Origin: Agarophyton chilense
Lineage: Eukaryota > Rhodophyta > Florideophyceae > Gracilariales > Gracilariaceae
DNA length: 64,000 nt
NCBI GenBank assembly: GCA_030374765.1
Contig: JARGXX010000088.1
Coordinates: 1,984,001 to 2,048,000, forward strand
Reading direction: 5' to 3'
The notes below the pieces were generated by a model. That model made no database searches and was not told the DNA's origin. It saw nothing but the letters and a program-made list of their open reading frames with translations. A program made the position numbers and the translations under genes. This document shows positions 1 to 12,600 of the stretch, one piece after another (the first letter of the stretch is position 1; each line of letters starts with the position of its first letter).

Positions 1-236
1 GTGTAGAGAGACTGGCCAAGGTGTAACGAGAGGGGTCGACCTTTCAAGTCCAAAGTCCATTTCAACTCAACACCAAGGAACAAGTTCACCTCTTCTGCTA
101 CACGAAGCTCATACAAGGACTTCAGATCCTGCATTATCACAGAACGTTCTTCGATTGAGGTCGTGAATATCAGCAAGTCATCCACGTAAACCAACACAAA
201 TGCATTCTCTGTTGGTGCAAGTGCCTATGCTGTCAC
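1..236 (-). mobile_element. Ty1/copia reverse transcriptase fragment (fossil)
   Basis: The minus strand encodes the catalytic core of a copia reverse transcriptase, with YVDDLLIF and then the downstream NLFLGVELKW block. It is the same lineage as the copia copy on the plus strand at 899-5547. It is cut by the window edge and flanked at its other end by LTR pieces. It is a broken remnant and not a gene. Confidence 0.8.
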
Positions 237-261
237 TGAAAACCAAATGTGCAGGAGAGCA

Positions 262-395
262 TGGGCTGTTTTGGAGGGTGCCTCTGGAAAAGCGCATATG
301 CGTGTCAGTCGGATCTCAACGTGAACTCGGGCTGTGATTGGCTACTGCAAATGTGCACATGCAATGTGGTGTGTACAAGTGGTATGGCACAATTG
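262..395 (+). mobile_element. LTR-B fragment (fossil)
   Basis: This stretch is a diverged match to the front third of LTR-B at 4883-5547, sharing the blocks around CGCATATG, ATCTCAACGTGAA and GATTGGCTACTGC. It is the most diverged LTR-B copy in the window, so probably the oldest. Confidence 0.6.
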
Positions 396-898
396 TGATT
401 TTCTGGAGTACACGTGTGTATGTTGTCTACGTGTACTACTGTGCAGGCTGTTCAGGATGTCCAGCTGGTGTACTATGTACACGTCTCACAAGGTGTAACG
501 AATATACTTGGAGAAGTGCGTGTCATGTGTATTACAGAAGACTTGGTGTACTGTGCTGGAAGGTGAACGTGTATGGAGGCGGATTGCAAGAAGCGTGTGC
601 TGGCATATTGAATTTGTGCACACGTCAGTGTCATGATGTGCTGTGAACTGTTGCATTGCCTTGTTGTGTGCTGCAATGAACTTTGGCTAGGGTTAATGTC
701 GTGCTTGAATATGATTGGTAGTATTGAGTGTTCCTGCTTTGTAGTCTAGGGTTTACTCTGGGTTTTCGTCTAGTTGGCTGACGTTTTTGAGTTGAATATA
801 AGTGAAAGTTTGAGCGCCTCCAAGTAAATCCAAGCCAGAGCTGGCGAACTTACTTTCATCCCTCGACCTTTCCTTCAGCCTTTCCATGTCCATCTTTA
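396..898 (+). mobile_element. LTR-A copy 1, diverged (fossil)
   Basis: It aligns along most of its length with the LTR-A copies at 2847-3370, 5837-6386 (minus) and 58374-58801. Shared blocks include TTTGTGCACACGT, GTAGTATTGA-like and CCTCCAAGTA. It is followed at once by copia integrase-side coding sequence, so it sits inside an older copia copy. Its start is approximate. Confidence 0.6.
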
Positions 899-2846
899 GG
901 AACGTGCGAGACCTACAGTTGGTGCACAAGTATGCCGATGGTGTCCCATGCCGTCTGTAATGGAGGAGGTATGCAGGGCCTTTCGTCTTGGCAAGGCTCA
1001 CAAGCTGCCATTTCCGGGTCACTTCCAACATGCCGCCGCTGTTGATGACATAGCGCATTCGGATATTCTTGAACCTTTTGTGACCTCCTTACCAGCCAGG
1101 TTCCGTTATGCAAGAACGTTCTTGGATGACAATTCAAGCTTTGTGTTTTTCGGTTTGATGATGCACCGCAGTGCACTGATCGATGTGTTTTTAGGTGTGG
1201 CAGCCAAGTTGAAACGCCTTGGAGGAGCAGAAATTCGTGGTGTTCACTCCGATGGTGCAGCGGAATATGTTGAAATACAGCACAAACTGGGCGGAGAGCA
1301 TGGGCACACTTTGTTCTCAGCTCCATATACTCCCGAACACAACGCCATTGCGGAGCGTATCAACCGAATCATGGTGAAAGCTGCTAGGTCGCTACTCATC
1401 CAGGCCAACTTACCTGATTGTTTGTTGCCTTTTGCGTTGAAGCATGTCATATAAGTACGCAACCGTGTGCAACATTTCACAGTTGATGATACTCCTTACT
1501 TTCTGGTTCCTGGAAACAGGCCGTCAGTGAAGGACGTGCGTGTATTTGGATGTACCACATTTGTGCTCAGAAACCTTCGTGGACCCAATTAGGAGTCGCG
1601 TGCACTTGAGGGAGTGTACTTGGAGACTCTTGAGCATGGTGTCTACAAGACTCTAGTCACTGGTGATGATGATACCCCGGGCATTGTGAAGTCCCGGCAT
1701 GTGATTTTTGATGAGTTTAGGTTCCTCGGCATACCAGCGCTATCCAACTATATGGATGACGAGAGTGCGTCCGATGATGATTATGTGTCACTGATGGGCT
1801 GTGAGAGAACTACTGGTGGTGTCTGGGAAGGTTTCTCTGTCGATGTAGTGGACTTCGAAGACCAGAGAAACGAGCAACAACACCCCATACCTCTGTTGGT
1901 GGAGTTCGACTCCGACTCTGATGGTGACAAAGACGATGTAAATGGTACCGAGAGTGATGAAGGACGGTCCTCACAGGACCCTGACACATTCTCCACACCC
2001 AGTCAAGAAGCTCGGTACCCGCGTCACACCCTCCTACAATCGCCCAAGTGGATCATGGCTGGATCTGCGCAATGCACTACGAACATCAACGTCACTATTA
2101 GCGATGAACCAACACTAAAGGAGGCCATGTCCGTCACTCAGGAGGAGCGTAATATGTGACAAGGAGCCATTGACGCCGAGTTTGAATCATTGGAGTCCAA
2201 GGATACCTGGACACCAGACGACTCTCCTGCCTCGGAGCCACTGCCCACGCATATCATTCTAAAGGTGCAGCGCAATGCCGATGAATCAGTTGAAAGTTTC
2301 AAGGCTGGTGTGTTGGCGGGGAGAAACCACCAAACATACGGTGAGGACTACTTGTAAATATACGCCCCAGTGGTGTCGCTCACCCTGGTTCGCATTTTTC
2401 TGTACCTCTCATTGTGCTTGCGCATGTTTATGGCTTCAGTAGACGTGAAGACGGCGTTCCTCAATGGGGAACTCGAGGAAGATGTGTGAGTCATATCCCC
2501 TCGCGGCATACCTGGGAACGCTTCCCGCTGCCTCAAACTGCTCAAGGCCATCTATGAGCTCAAGTAGGCACACTTGGCATGGCATAAGTAACTATGTGTA
2601 ATCCTGAAGAGCATGCGTTTCGAATAGTTACCAAGTGCGCTATGTGTGTTCTACCGACGAAAGGACGGCAATGAGGATGCATTCTAGTTAGTGTATGTTG
2701 ATGACCTTCTGATTTTCATAACATGCGCTATCGAAAGAAGTGCACTTGTGGAGGAGCTCAAGTGTTTTTGGCGAACTTCGCATGGCTGATGACGTGAATC
2801 TGTTCCTTGGCGTTGAGTTGAAATGGACTTTGGATGCCGATGTTCG

Positions 2847-3370
2847 TGTTGGATATCAGATGAGTGCTTAGTGCAGTCACTGTAATTGATGGAAAGGTGG
2901 TAAGAGTCTGCCGTGTACACGTGTCCATCCGCATTAGGTGTACTACTTCGTAAAATATCCACGCTGTCGAGATCCTATGTTAAACACATAGCATAGGCTA
3001 TATGGAATGTTCGGGAAGAACAGGCATGCTGTCTGGTGTATGACAGAAGGCATGCAGTGCTTTGTTGGAACAGGATTATGCATGGAGGCCCATGACACTT
3101 GATATGTGCTGGCTCGATGAATTTGTGCACACGTTAGTGTAATGGTGTGTTGTGCACTGTTGTACCTTGCTGTAGTAAATTGACATGAATTTGGGTTAGG
3201 GTTTAATGTCATGTTTGAATATGATTGGTTGTATTGAATGTCCCCGGGAGGTTAGATAGCGGTCAGAGTTAGGTAGTGTATAAGTCGAAGATCTACAACC
3301 TCCAAGTATATTTTAGTCAGGGCTGGCGACCTTCTCTTTCAACCCTCAACCTTCCCATCTACCTTTATCA
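2847..3370 (+). mobile_element. Solo LTR-A inserted in copia RT (fossil)
   Basis: It starts TGTTGGATATC and ends TTTATCA. It is flanked by GTTCG (2842-2846) and GGTCG (3371-3375), an imperfect 5-bp target duplication. RT-side coding sequence lies to the left and the RNase H lead-in (YTESALRRF) to the right. About 524 bp. Confidence 0.8.
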
Positions 3371-3824
3371 GGTCGCTCTCTCCAGCTGACGTTAGGCGAG
3401 TCTGTGTACACGGAAAGCGCGTTGCGACGATTTCTGTTTGTACGATCGAGGCCGGCGTGCACACCAATGGTGGATTCATTCTTAACCAGATGGGCGGCTG
3501 AGGAAGACAAGTCAATCCAGGACCCGCAGTCGTACCAGCAACTGATTGGATCGCTGTTGTGCTTGAGGCTTCGCACTCGCCTAGACAAAATTGCGCCAGT
3601 GCTTATCTTGGCTCGCTCCCAGAAGTCAACAACGACTTATTGAGACAGAGCCGCAATGCGCGAGCTGGGTTACCTACGAGGCACTTCTGGGCACACTCTA
3701 CACTACCGCGCTGGCTCTAGCAACCTGGACGTGTACGTTGATTCCAACTTCGCTGCAGACAAGGTGGATCGCAAGTCGATGTCGGGGTTCGTGGTGAAGC
3801 TTGGATCGACCACATGTCACAACG

Positions 3825-4489
3825 TGAGCGCAGGTTAGGTAAAGGAAAAGGAAGAAGAGGGGGAAAAGACGAGAAGAAGAGAAAATTAAAAGAAGAGAAA
3901 CAAAGGAAGGTAGTCAGCCTTGACAATTTACTTCGATCGTTGGCGACCGTCATTGAAAACTATATCTACCTCGCACGCAGTTCCGCCGCCGGTGCTGACC
4001 GTCGGCGGGTCACCCACGTCTCACACCTTGCCACTGTGCGACGAGGAGTTGCGCGCCAAAACAATTTCAAACATGAAGCATATCAAATAAAAACTCAAAA
4101 AATCATCCAAAGTGGTGCGCCAGTGCCAACCACCCCGCGCAGCCCAGATTCAGCTGTTACGGCCAAACCCCGTATCCAGCCCACATTCGCACATTCTCTC
4201 CAACTGCATAGCCCGTGCTCATTCAGCGCTCTCGTCCAATCAAATCGCTCCACTTGGGCCGAAGCCCCAACACGCCCCATTAGAACCAGACCACTTGTCC
4301 ATACCACGTTGCATGAGGGCATTTGCAGTAGCCAATCAGATGGCCGTTTCACGTTGAGATTGAGATGAGGCGCATATGCGTTTTTCCGCGGAGGGTGCCC
4401 AAAAGTGCCCATGCTTAAATCCACTTTTTGTTTTCCACTATTTCCAACATTCCAAAGGGCTTGGGGGCACAGTCGACCAAACCTCAACA
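3825..4489 (-). mobile_element. Solo LTR-B inserted in copia RNase H (fossil)
   Basis: This is the reverse complement of the LTR-B at 4883-5547, about 665 bp, starting TGTTGAGG and ending GCGCTCA when read on the minus strand. RNase H coding sequence lies on both sides. ACAAC occurs at 3819-3823 and again at 4487-4491, at or overlapping the two ends, so the exact target duplication is uncertain. Confidence 0.8.
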
Positions 4490-4882
4490 ACATGTGTTTG
4501 GAGTTCAAGGAAACAGGCATCCGTTGCATTGTCTACCGGCATAGCGCAGTACTACGCGTTGACATTATCCGCACAGGAGCTCATTTGGTTAGTGCGTGTG
4601 TTTGGTGAGACCGGATTGGAAGTGGATGCGGCAGTGCATCCGCGTTCAGAAAAATAGTGTGCAATTGATTGAGCAACTTGTGAGCGCTGTCCATCGGGTC
4701 GCGCGAAGCACATCTATGTGAAGCTGAACGTCATCCGAGAATTGGTGAAGAACTCTTTCTTAAACGTCATGTACGTTCCTAGTGAGGACAATGACGCAGA
4801 CATTCTGACGGAGCCACTGCCGCCTGTCCTACATGACAACAATGTGAAGCGCGTCGGATTGGGAGGAGCAGTCGAAAAGTAT

Positions 4883-5547
4883 TGTTTAGTATTTAGATCG
4901 ACCGCCACACTGACATCCTGTGAAGCTTGGAAATAGTGAAAACCCAAAAGTGGATTTAAGCATGGGCACTTTTGGGCACCCTCGGCGGAATAACGCATAT
5001 GGGCCTCATTTCAATCTCAACGTGAAACGGCCATCTGAATGGCTACTGCCAATGTCCTCATGCAACGTGGTATGGACAAGTGGTCTGGTTCTAATGGGGC
5101 GTGCTGGGGCTTTGGCACAAGTGGAGCGATCTGATTCGACGAGAGCGCTGAAGGAGCACGGGCCATGCAGCTAGAGAGCATGGGCGAATGTGGGCTGGAT
5201 ATGAGGTTTGGCTATAACAGCCGAATCTGGGCGTGGAAGGGGGTTGGCACTGGCACGACACTTTCAATGATTTTTTGAGTTTTTATTTCGTATGCTTTAT
5301 ACTTGAAATTGTTTTGGCGCGCAACTCCTCGTCGCACGGTGGCAAGCTGTGAGACGTGGGTGACTCGCCGACGATCAGCACCGGCGGCGGAAGTGGGTGC
5401 AAGGTAGATATAGTTGTCAATAACGGTCGCAGACGACCGAAGCAAATTGTCAAGGATGACTACCTTCACTTGTTTTTCTTCTTTCACTTTTCTTTTCTCC
5501 TCGTCGTTTCCCCTCCTTCTCTGTTTCGTTTCCATTACCTGCACTCA
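4883..5547 (+). mobile_element. LTR-B, 3' LTR of the plus-strand copia copy (fossil)
   Basis: It begins with TGTTTAGTATTTAG directly after the conserved copia end (ADILTEPLP block) and ends GCACTCA. At 665 bp it matches the length of the inverted copy at 3825-4489. Truncated copies of the same LTR lie at 14535 and 63667. Confidence 0.85.
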
Positions 5548-7649
5548 CTTTGTGAATCGCCATACTTGTGCACGAACTGTAGGTCTCGCCTTTTCATATG
5601 TGTAAGCCGTCAGTGCCAAAGCTGAGTGTCCGTGAGTCGAGCCACTAATGCCCTAGCCACAGAGATATGTATCATAGGTTGCGGAAGCATATATATGCCA
5701 GACTCCGCATCACGACAGCCACAATACAACTCGAAATCACTGGACTCAAGCATCAAACTCACATACAGACGAAAAAGTACGAATCAATACCTTTGTCGGT
5801 CAAGTATACAGTGGACACCAAGATATATACCAAATAGATGGAGGTAATTGGGAAGGTTGATGGTTGAAAGAGAAGGTCTCCAGCTCTGTCTAGAATTGAC
5901 TTGGAGGTTATCGATCTTCGACTTATATACTACTCAACTCTGACAGCCATCTAGCCTCCAGCTCACGTAAACCGTAGACTACACTCCGGGGACATTGAAT
6001 ACTAGCAATCATATTTAAACATGACATTAAACCCTAACCCAAATTCATGGCAATTTACTACGGCAAGGTAAAACAGTGCACAATTCACCATTACACTAAC
6101 GTGTGCACAAATTCAACGTGCCAGCACAAATTAAGTGTAATCCGCCTCCATGCACGATCCTGTTCCAACAAAGCACTTCATGCTTTCTGTAACACACAAG
6201 ACTGCATGTATGTTCTTCCAAAACATTCCATACAGCCTGTACTATGTGTTCAACATAAGATCTCGACAGCATGGACACTTTTCATAGTAGTACAACTAGT
6301 GCATGTGGAAACGTGTATAAGGCAGACTCCTACTACCTTTCCACCGATTACAGTGACAGCACTAATCACTCATCCGATATCCAACAATTCATTCACATGA
6401 GCCATTCTAGCGTGCCACAGTGAGAAGTCGGACAGCAGTGCGGTATCTCGATGTGTTAGCTGGTCAGAAGCAGTGCAAAGGTGGTGTAGACCTTTGATAC
6501 GGCGGCCTTTAGCAATGAGTTTGGAGCCCTTGTACACACTTACATGAAGCCTGTTAAACACAACATGCGCTCCCATGTCACACATTGCTGAAACTGGCAA
6601 TAGGTGGTACCTTAAACCAGGTACGTGCACAACTTGGTTCAGTCTGCACATGCGCTTCGAACCATCAACTGCCAGGTCTAGCTCAACACAGACTTGTTCA
6701 CAAGACTCAAGTTTACAATCATTGCCAATACTAACACCGGAAGACATTTTGTTCTCATATGACTGAAACATTGATTTGTCATGAGTCGTGTGGGCAGTTG
6801 CGCCAGAGTCCACGATCCACTGGCTATTGGTGGCCTTGTGCAAAGCGGTAGCAATGAGACAAACAAGATCGGAATCACCATCACCCTCGCCGCCCTCGTC
6901 GCAGAGTGTGGAGTGAACACTTGTGTGAGCAGACGCTTCTGCATCATTGTTGGCCTAATCACGCTGTTTCTTGAAGCATTTTCTCTGGATATGACCCTTT
7001 TTCCACAATAATGACACACAATCGACTTCCATCGCAGGTTTCTGCCCACTATGGCGGCGTCATGTACAGATTTATCTTTCGTGCAATCCGTCATACGCCG
7101 CTCTTTTTGAAGCAAACGACTCTTGAAGAATTCGAGAGTGAGTGGACGGCCACTTATGGTAGTATCGATTTCAACAATCAGGTTCTCAAAGCGTTCATGC
7201 AGCCCACACAGAACAGCTATGGCAATGTCTTCCTCCTCAACGATGACGTCCATTCTTTTCAAATCCGACGCAAGATGTCGAATCCCATTGATAAACTGTA
7301 GCATTTTCTTCTCGTCACGCATCCTGGCGGTGTACAAAGAACGTCTGGCTTTGATTCGGTTCAGTAAAGTCTTGCGCTGAAAGACATCGCAAATCGCCCT
7401 CCACATATCTGCGGCGCTTTCGGTGTCCTAGACGTGATCCAAATGATCTTCATTAAGGCTCAGTCCAATAGCTCTAGCCCTTGCATCGTACTTCCTCGTC
7501 GTTGAAAGCTCCTCTTTGTCGGTGGGTTTCGTTGAGCTCGGATGATTGTCAAGTTCTTTAAGGGCAAGTAGCAGCTCTATTTTCTGCTTCCAAACATGGA
7601 CGTTGCCCTCATCAAGCTCTTCGATTTGGACGCCACTGAACGAGTCCAT
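5548..7649 (-). mobile_element. Ty1/copia element, minus strand, gag to GAG-pre-integrase (fossil)
   Basis: Read leftward from 7649, the parts are a UBN2-type copia gag beginning MDSFSGVQIEELDEGNVHVW, a CHYCGK zinc-knuckle region near 6960-7010, the protease with WIVDSGATAHTT (near 6790-6820), and the GAG-pre-integrase domain ending near 6390 (SLWHARMAHVN). An LTR-A lies at 5837-6386. Further GAG-pre-integrase sequence (RDLQ..HKYGD) appears at 5550-5590, next to the end of the plus-strand copia copy. It is broken about five times. The stretch 5600-5836 is unassigned. Confidence 0.8.
5837..6386 (-). mobile_element. LTR-A, minus strand (fossil)
   Basis: Read on the minus strand it starts TGTTGGATATCGG and matches LTR-A copies 2 and 4 closely over about 550 bp. 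It follows GAG-pre-integrase coding sequence directly. I see no clean target duplication, so it may be a solo LTR with an eroded flank or the end of a truncated copy. Confidence 0.75.
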
Positions 7650-8109
7650 TGCGGAATTTGATTGAATGAGATTTGGATCTTATGGAATAACCACGAACAA
7701 CAACGACAAAATTAAAAATAAGAACAATTAAATCAACAACAACAACTAAAATAAAAATCTTCAAAGATTGAACTGACAAGAGTCAGCGGGTGCACTGGCA
7801 GGGCTTTCTATACCAGCTGCCCAAGAGAGTCGGACCCCTGGCTCCCAGAGCTCTTCAGGGTAGGTAACGGTTTCTGCAGTCTACGTTTTCCCACGCTAAA
7901 CGAAGAAGGCACGTTGCTCTCTACGAGGCGTCCAGAGGATGGCTGATCACCAAAGGTATGCCTTCACCAAGTTAACTCTCTCTGACGTCTTGCAAGTACT
8001 TGAGCAACCTTGAAGGTGAAGCCACTTCAACACCCAAAGTACGCTCCTGACGCGCAACCAATGAAGATTGTACCCAGCTTGATCCTGAGAGGAGGTCAGC
8101 CTGCAGAAC
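7650..8109. other. Intervening sequence between two retroelements
   Basis: No reading frame in this stretch can be supported. The part next to 7650 is A-rich and is probably the leader of the minus-strand copia copy. I found no LTR-A or LTR-B match here, so the 5' LTR of that copy cannot be placed. Confidence 0.4.
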
Positions 8110-11100
8110 GTCGCCTCCTGGTTTAGCACGAGTAAAAAAGCCCTTTATGGATGCGGTTCATGGCAGTCCAAGCGCCCAACCAAAATGTCAGGCCCATAAA
8201 CATATGCTCAAACGTATTATACCATCCCGCCTTCGGAATAGAATGAAAAACATAGTTCGCTGGCGCAAGGATGAATGATTTGACAGAAAAAACTTCGGGG
8301 TATTCATGCGCGAACTTGCCGCTCAAGCCCAAAAGCTTGACGCGGAACTAGAACGCGAAGGGGCACCCAAATCAGAAGACGAGAAAGATTTTGACTCTTC
8401 TCATTCCATCACGCTCAAAGCAGATCGCAAGCAGGGCAAAAGAAGAAAAAGAAAATGCCACGAAATGTCGCGAAAGCGACGCTGCGAAAGAACCGGTGAA
8501 CAAGGGGATAATGATAATCAAGGAAGAAAAAAGAAACCGAATAGAGACTTTCCTCCTTGTCTTAACCCCAAATGTGCTGAGTTCCATTTTATCGCGGACT
8601 GCAATAATTCTACTGAGGAGGACGAAGAAAAATTCAGCAAGGAGTATTATGCAGAGAAGAAAAAACGACGGGAAGAGGCAAGGCCCGGCAGACACGGGAA
8701 GGAAAAGGGGAAAGTGAACCGTGTCGAGTCAGAAAAGATTGATTCCTATTCTTCTCTATTTAGCGCCCTGTTCTGTAACGGAGCTGTCTAAACACTAGTT
8801 TAGGCCGACCAGGGGTCAGATGTCAATTTGCTAGCGAAAAGTATTTTTCAGGGCATTACAGAGGCTGCAGCAGGGGTTAAGGCTGAAAAGCTGGTTCCCT
8901 CTCTTGTCTACAGTGGGATATCCACAGGCCCTCCTAAGCAGGCAGAAATTGAATGCACAGAAAGAGTTTCTCTTGACGTGCAGCTACGCATATGCCACGG
9001 ATCGAAACTTTTGTTGAGGTCTCTTGAATGGGATATAGCGAATGCTGACCTTGAGTACGTCATCATTGGACGCCCGGTGCTCCAATCGATCGGGTGTGAC
9101 AATAAGGCTATCATAGCCGCAGCTTGTGACAAAAACGATGGAGAGATCAACATCCCAGACGCATTAGAGACCGATGCCAAAAACCGTCGTGCGCAAGCAA
9201 ATGGCACGATTGCATCGATCATGAGAGCTGGTATGTATCACAGTACTGCCGCTGAAGGAGAAGACGGTCTGGAGGATACCAAGGTATATATCGACCTAGG
9301 AGAGGACGATCCGCAGGTGCTGGAGGACACACTTCAAAAGAGAGTCCAGGAAGCCAAAAAGAACGGAATGTCGACACAAAGAGTACAGGAGCTCGCCAAT
9401 TTTCTGCATGAATTCAAGTCGGTTTTCGAATGAGGCTAGGGAAATCTGACCCAGCCTTAGTGCCGCCAATGAGGATCACACTGGATCCCATCAAGCGGTC
9501 GGTGAATGCTAAAGCACGGAGATATCCTGCTCAGCAGAGAGCCTTCCTCAAAGCATACACAGCCAAGCTTGTCGAGCTTGGAATATTTGTCCCCAATCCT
9601 CATGAGTAGTGGCAAGCAGCGCCATTGCTTGTTCCAAAAAAGGATGGAAAGCCATGTTTCGATGCGCCATTGATCTACGTCCAGTCAACGATGCGACCGT
9701 CAAGCAAGCATGGCCAATGCCACATTTGGACTCGGAAATCCTGGGATTTGCCGGGAGTAAATGTTTTGCGGTCTTAGACCTAGTTCATGGCTACTGGCAG
9801 CTGCCCTTTCATCCTGAGTCCTATATAGCCTGCGGTGTGGTGTGCCCAGACGGTACGTATTACTCTACCTGGGTCATCCCCGGTTTAACCAACGCAGCCG
9901 CTCACTTTCAGTCTTCCGTGGAACCACTGTTCAAAAAAATCAGAGCCAATCTAAAGGCCTGGTTAGATGATTTAAACCTCTTCACGAAAGATGAAAAGGC
10001 ACTTTTGAGAGTGTCGCGTCGCTTTTGGGAACTATGCAAGGAGAACAACTTGATGATATCAGCCAAGAAAAGCACCTTCTTTGCCAAGGAAATCAAATGG
10101 TGTGGCCGATTGGTCAACGGCGACGGATATACCATGGACCCCGCTAATGTGGAGGGTCTTCGAGACATGCACGTCCCACAGACGGCCGACGAGCTATGTG
10201 AGTTTATTCATTGCTGTCGATGGATGGCAACAGCCATACCAGACTTCGATAGAAGAGTGGCACCATTGAACGCAGTTCTCGAAAAGGCGTACACCAAAGC
10301 ATGAAAACCCAAGAAAAGGGCCACGAAGGGCATGGCATTACGCCAACTGTCTTGGGGCCAAGCGGAAACCGAATCATTCGAGATTATGCAAGACAGCCTG
10401 CGCAATGCTGTGTACCTTTCATACCCGCGAAAGTTTAATGTCAGATGTGTCTTCACAGACGCTTCGAACAACCACTGGGCCGGAGTAGTAACCCAAACTA
10501 GCCCAGAAACCCTCAAAAAGCCGTTCGCGGAACAGAAACATGAGCCTCTGGCGTTTCTTGGTAATACGTTTAAGGATGCACAAACCAATTGGAGTACATA
10601 CGAACAGGAAGATTACGCTATCGTAAAGACCTTCGATAAGCTGGATTACCTTTTCATGGACGAGTACCCGGTCCATGTATTCACAGACCATAGAAACTTG
10701 CTCTTTGTATTCGCACCAACGGCGCGTCAGCCCAGTCTAGGCCAGCACGTCGTAGCTAAGATACACCGATGGGCAATTTTCTTATCCCGCTTCGAATATA
10801 TAATCGAGCACATACCGGGAAAGGACAACGTCTTTGCGGACATTCTTACACGATGGTTAAGGGGATACCGCGTTAACCAACTGTCAACGAAAATAGTATG
10901 GAGTCTGGTGCAGACCGCAGCACGAATTCCTTCCCCCATGAACAAGATTGAATGGCCGGGGATTGAATAATTCCGAGCCGTGCAGGCAAACTGCAAACGA
11001 CCGGCACAGGCAGAAGAAAAACCAGACGGCCTACTATACGTTGATGGTAAGATGTGGATACCAGCGGATGCGACCGAGCTCAAGCTCAAAGTGCTGATAC

Positions 11101-12600
11101 TCTCCCATTCGGGTTTCGTGGGACATCGAGGCTGTGACGCGACGGAGAGCATCATACGAGAAAACTTCACGTGGAAAGGCATGTTCACAGACATACAGGA
11201 CTTTGTGCGAGGCTGCTTGCAATGCATAGCCACAAGAGCAGGCGAAGTAGTACCAAGACCATTGGGAACGGCTTTACATGGGGAAAGACCAAATGAAGTA
11301 GTCCATTTCGACTTCCTCTCTATGGGAGAGAGTACGGGTCCAGAGCAGCACATACTGATTTTGCGAGATGACCTAAGCGCCTTCACATACTTTTGGCCCT
11401 TTTATAGTCCCACAATCACTGCAGCGGCGGAGGCTATAGTAACCTGGATCGCGAATTTTGGGGTTATGGATTGGCTTGTATCCGACCAGGCCAGCCATTT
11501 CAAGAACATGCTCATGCAAACAGTGGCCGAAGAGCTGAAGAGGAAACATCATTTTACGACAGCCTACTCACCCTGGGCAAATGGGTCAGTAGAGCCCGTT
11601 TGCCAGGAAGTATTGCAGACATGTCGCGCAGTATTGCATGAATTCCGGCTGTCAAGTAAAATCTGGCCAGCCGTAACTGAATGTGTTCAGAGCATTCTAA
11701 ACCAAGCGCCTTTAACGCGCCTGGGTTGCCGAAGCAAAGAAAATCGAACTTAACGATCCCCATTGGAAGTGTTCACTGGACACAAACCTTATAGGCCATT
11801 ACTGCGAGCCCTGCCGATCACACAACTCTCGCACTAATGTAGTGCCTACAAACTTCGAGACCAGAGACTTTGTTCTCGTACGGAAAGCGCAGAAGCACGG
11901 TCATAAGCTAGAGTTCAAGTGGAGAGGCCCTCGTGTGATTGTCGGGACCAAATCAGATTGGGTCTATGAAGTTAAAGACCTCATCAAAGGAAAACTGAAG
12001 TTGTGCATGTGCGACGTATTCTTTTTTATCGTGGAGCACTAGAAAACCAACTGGTAGACCCTTAGCTACTTGATTATGCTGGACATTGCGAAGCGACGTA
12101 CCAAAGTGCTAAGGCGTTGCAGGGAATACGCGAGCAGGGAAACAGTATACAAATTTTAGTGGAGTGGCTCGGGCTACCAGATAGCATAGACCAGACCTGG
12201 GAGCCACTTGGCACCGTTTTGGAGGATCTACCTGGGTTACCTGAAGACTTCCTGTGCACGGCAGGGGACCGCAAACTGAAGATTAAGGCCCAAAAGATCT
12301 GCAACTTTTAGACATGAAGTTACTTAACTCTGGTATAACTCCATGGAGCCGTGTTGAGACGTGCAGCTGTTATCGGAAGATGAGCCTCAACGGTCATGAG
12401 TATGACTGTATTAAATCCTTAATTGAAATGGCGAAAGGTCGTAGGTCTGTCATTACAGTACATAAAACTGTCCCAGTAAAGGCAAGGCCTACCGGCGGGA
12501 GGAGGTAGAGCTGTTGTGCCCATCATCGGTTTCCATCGTTACCTATCTTGGCGATAGAGTCCAACAGGGCTTCACTGTGGTGCTCTGATGGACCAAAATA
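8110..12600 (+). mobile_element. Ty3/gypsy element with chromodomain-like tail (fossil)
   Basis: The parts in order are a gag C-terminus rich in K/R/E with a CCHC-like knuckle (PKCAEFHFIADC, near 8570-8610), a protease-like region (8830-9200), RT (about 9470-10300, LDLVHGYWQLPF and WLDDLNLF), RNase H (10330-10860, FTDASNNHWAG, FTDHRNLLF), integrase with its zinc finger (10980-11250, HSG..GHRG..CLQC) and DDE core (11280-11720), and an integrase tail with a chromodomain-like block (12110-12310, VEWLGLPDS..QTWEPL). A purine-rich tract near 12495-12510 precedes TGTTGTGCCC, a possible 3' LTR start, which is cut off by the next element. It is broken about six times. No LTR pair remains. Confidence 0.85.

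Larger units (their letters stand above)
899..5547 (+). mobile_element. Ty1/copia element, 5'-truncated, with 3' LTR-B (fossil)
   Basis: The parts in order are the end of the GAG-pre-integrase domain and the integrase core (about 900-1500), the integrase to RT linker with an acidic stretch (1600-2160), reverse transcriptase (about 2170-2846), RNase H (about 3380-3824 and 4490-4880), and the 3' LTR (4883-5547). The order PR-IN-RT-RNase H defines copia. Two solo LTRs, LTR-A at 2847-3370 and LTR-B at 3825-4489, are inserted in the coding part. No 5' LTR or gag is seen on this strand. It is broken in many places (about ten or more) and is old. Its right end abuts minus-strand copia sequence, so it probably landed inside another copia copy. 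Confidence 0.85.

Noticed and set aside
8306-8791. Lys/Arg/Glu-rich frame as a host nuclear protein
   Set aside because: The CCHC-like knuckle and its place before protease and RT show it is the gag end of the gypsy element.
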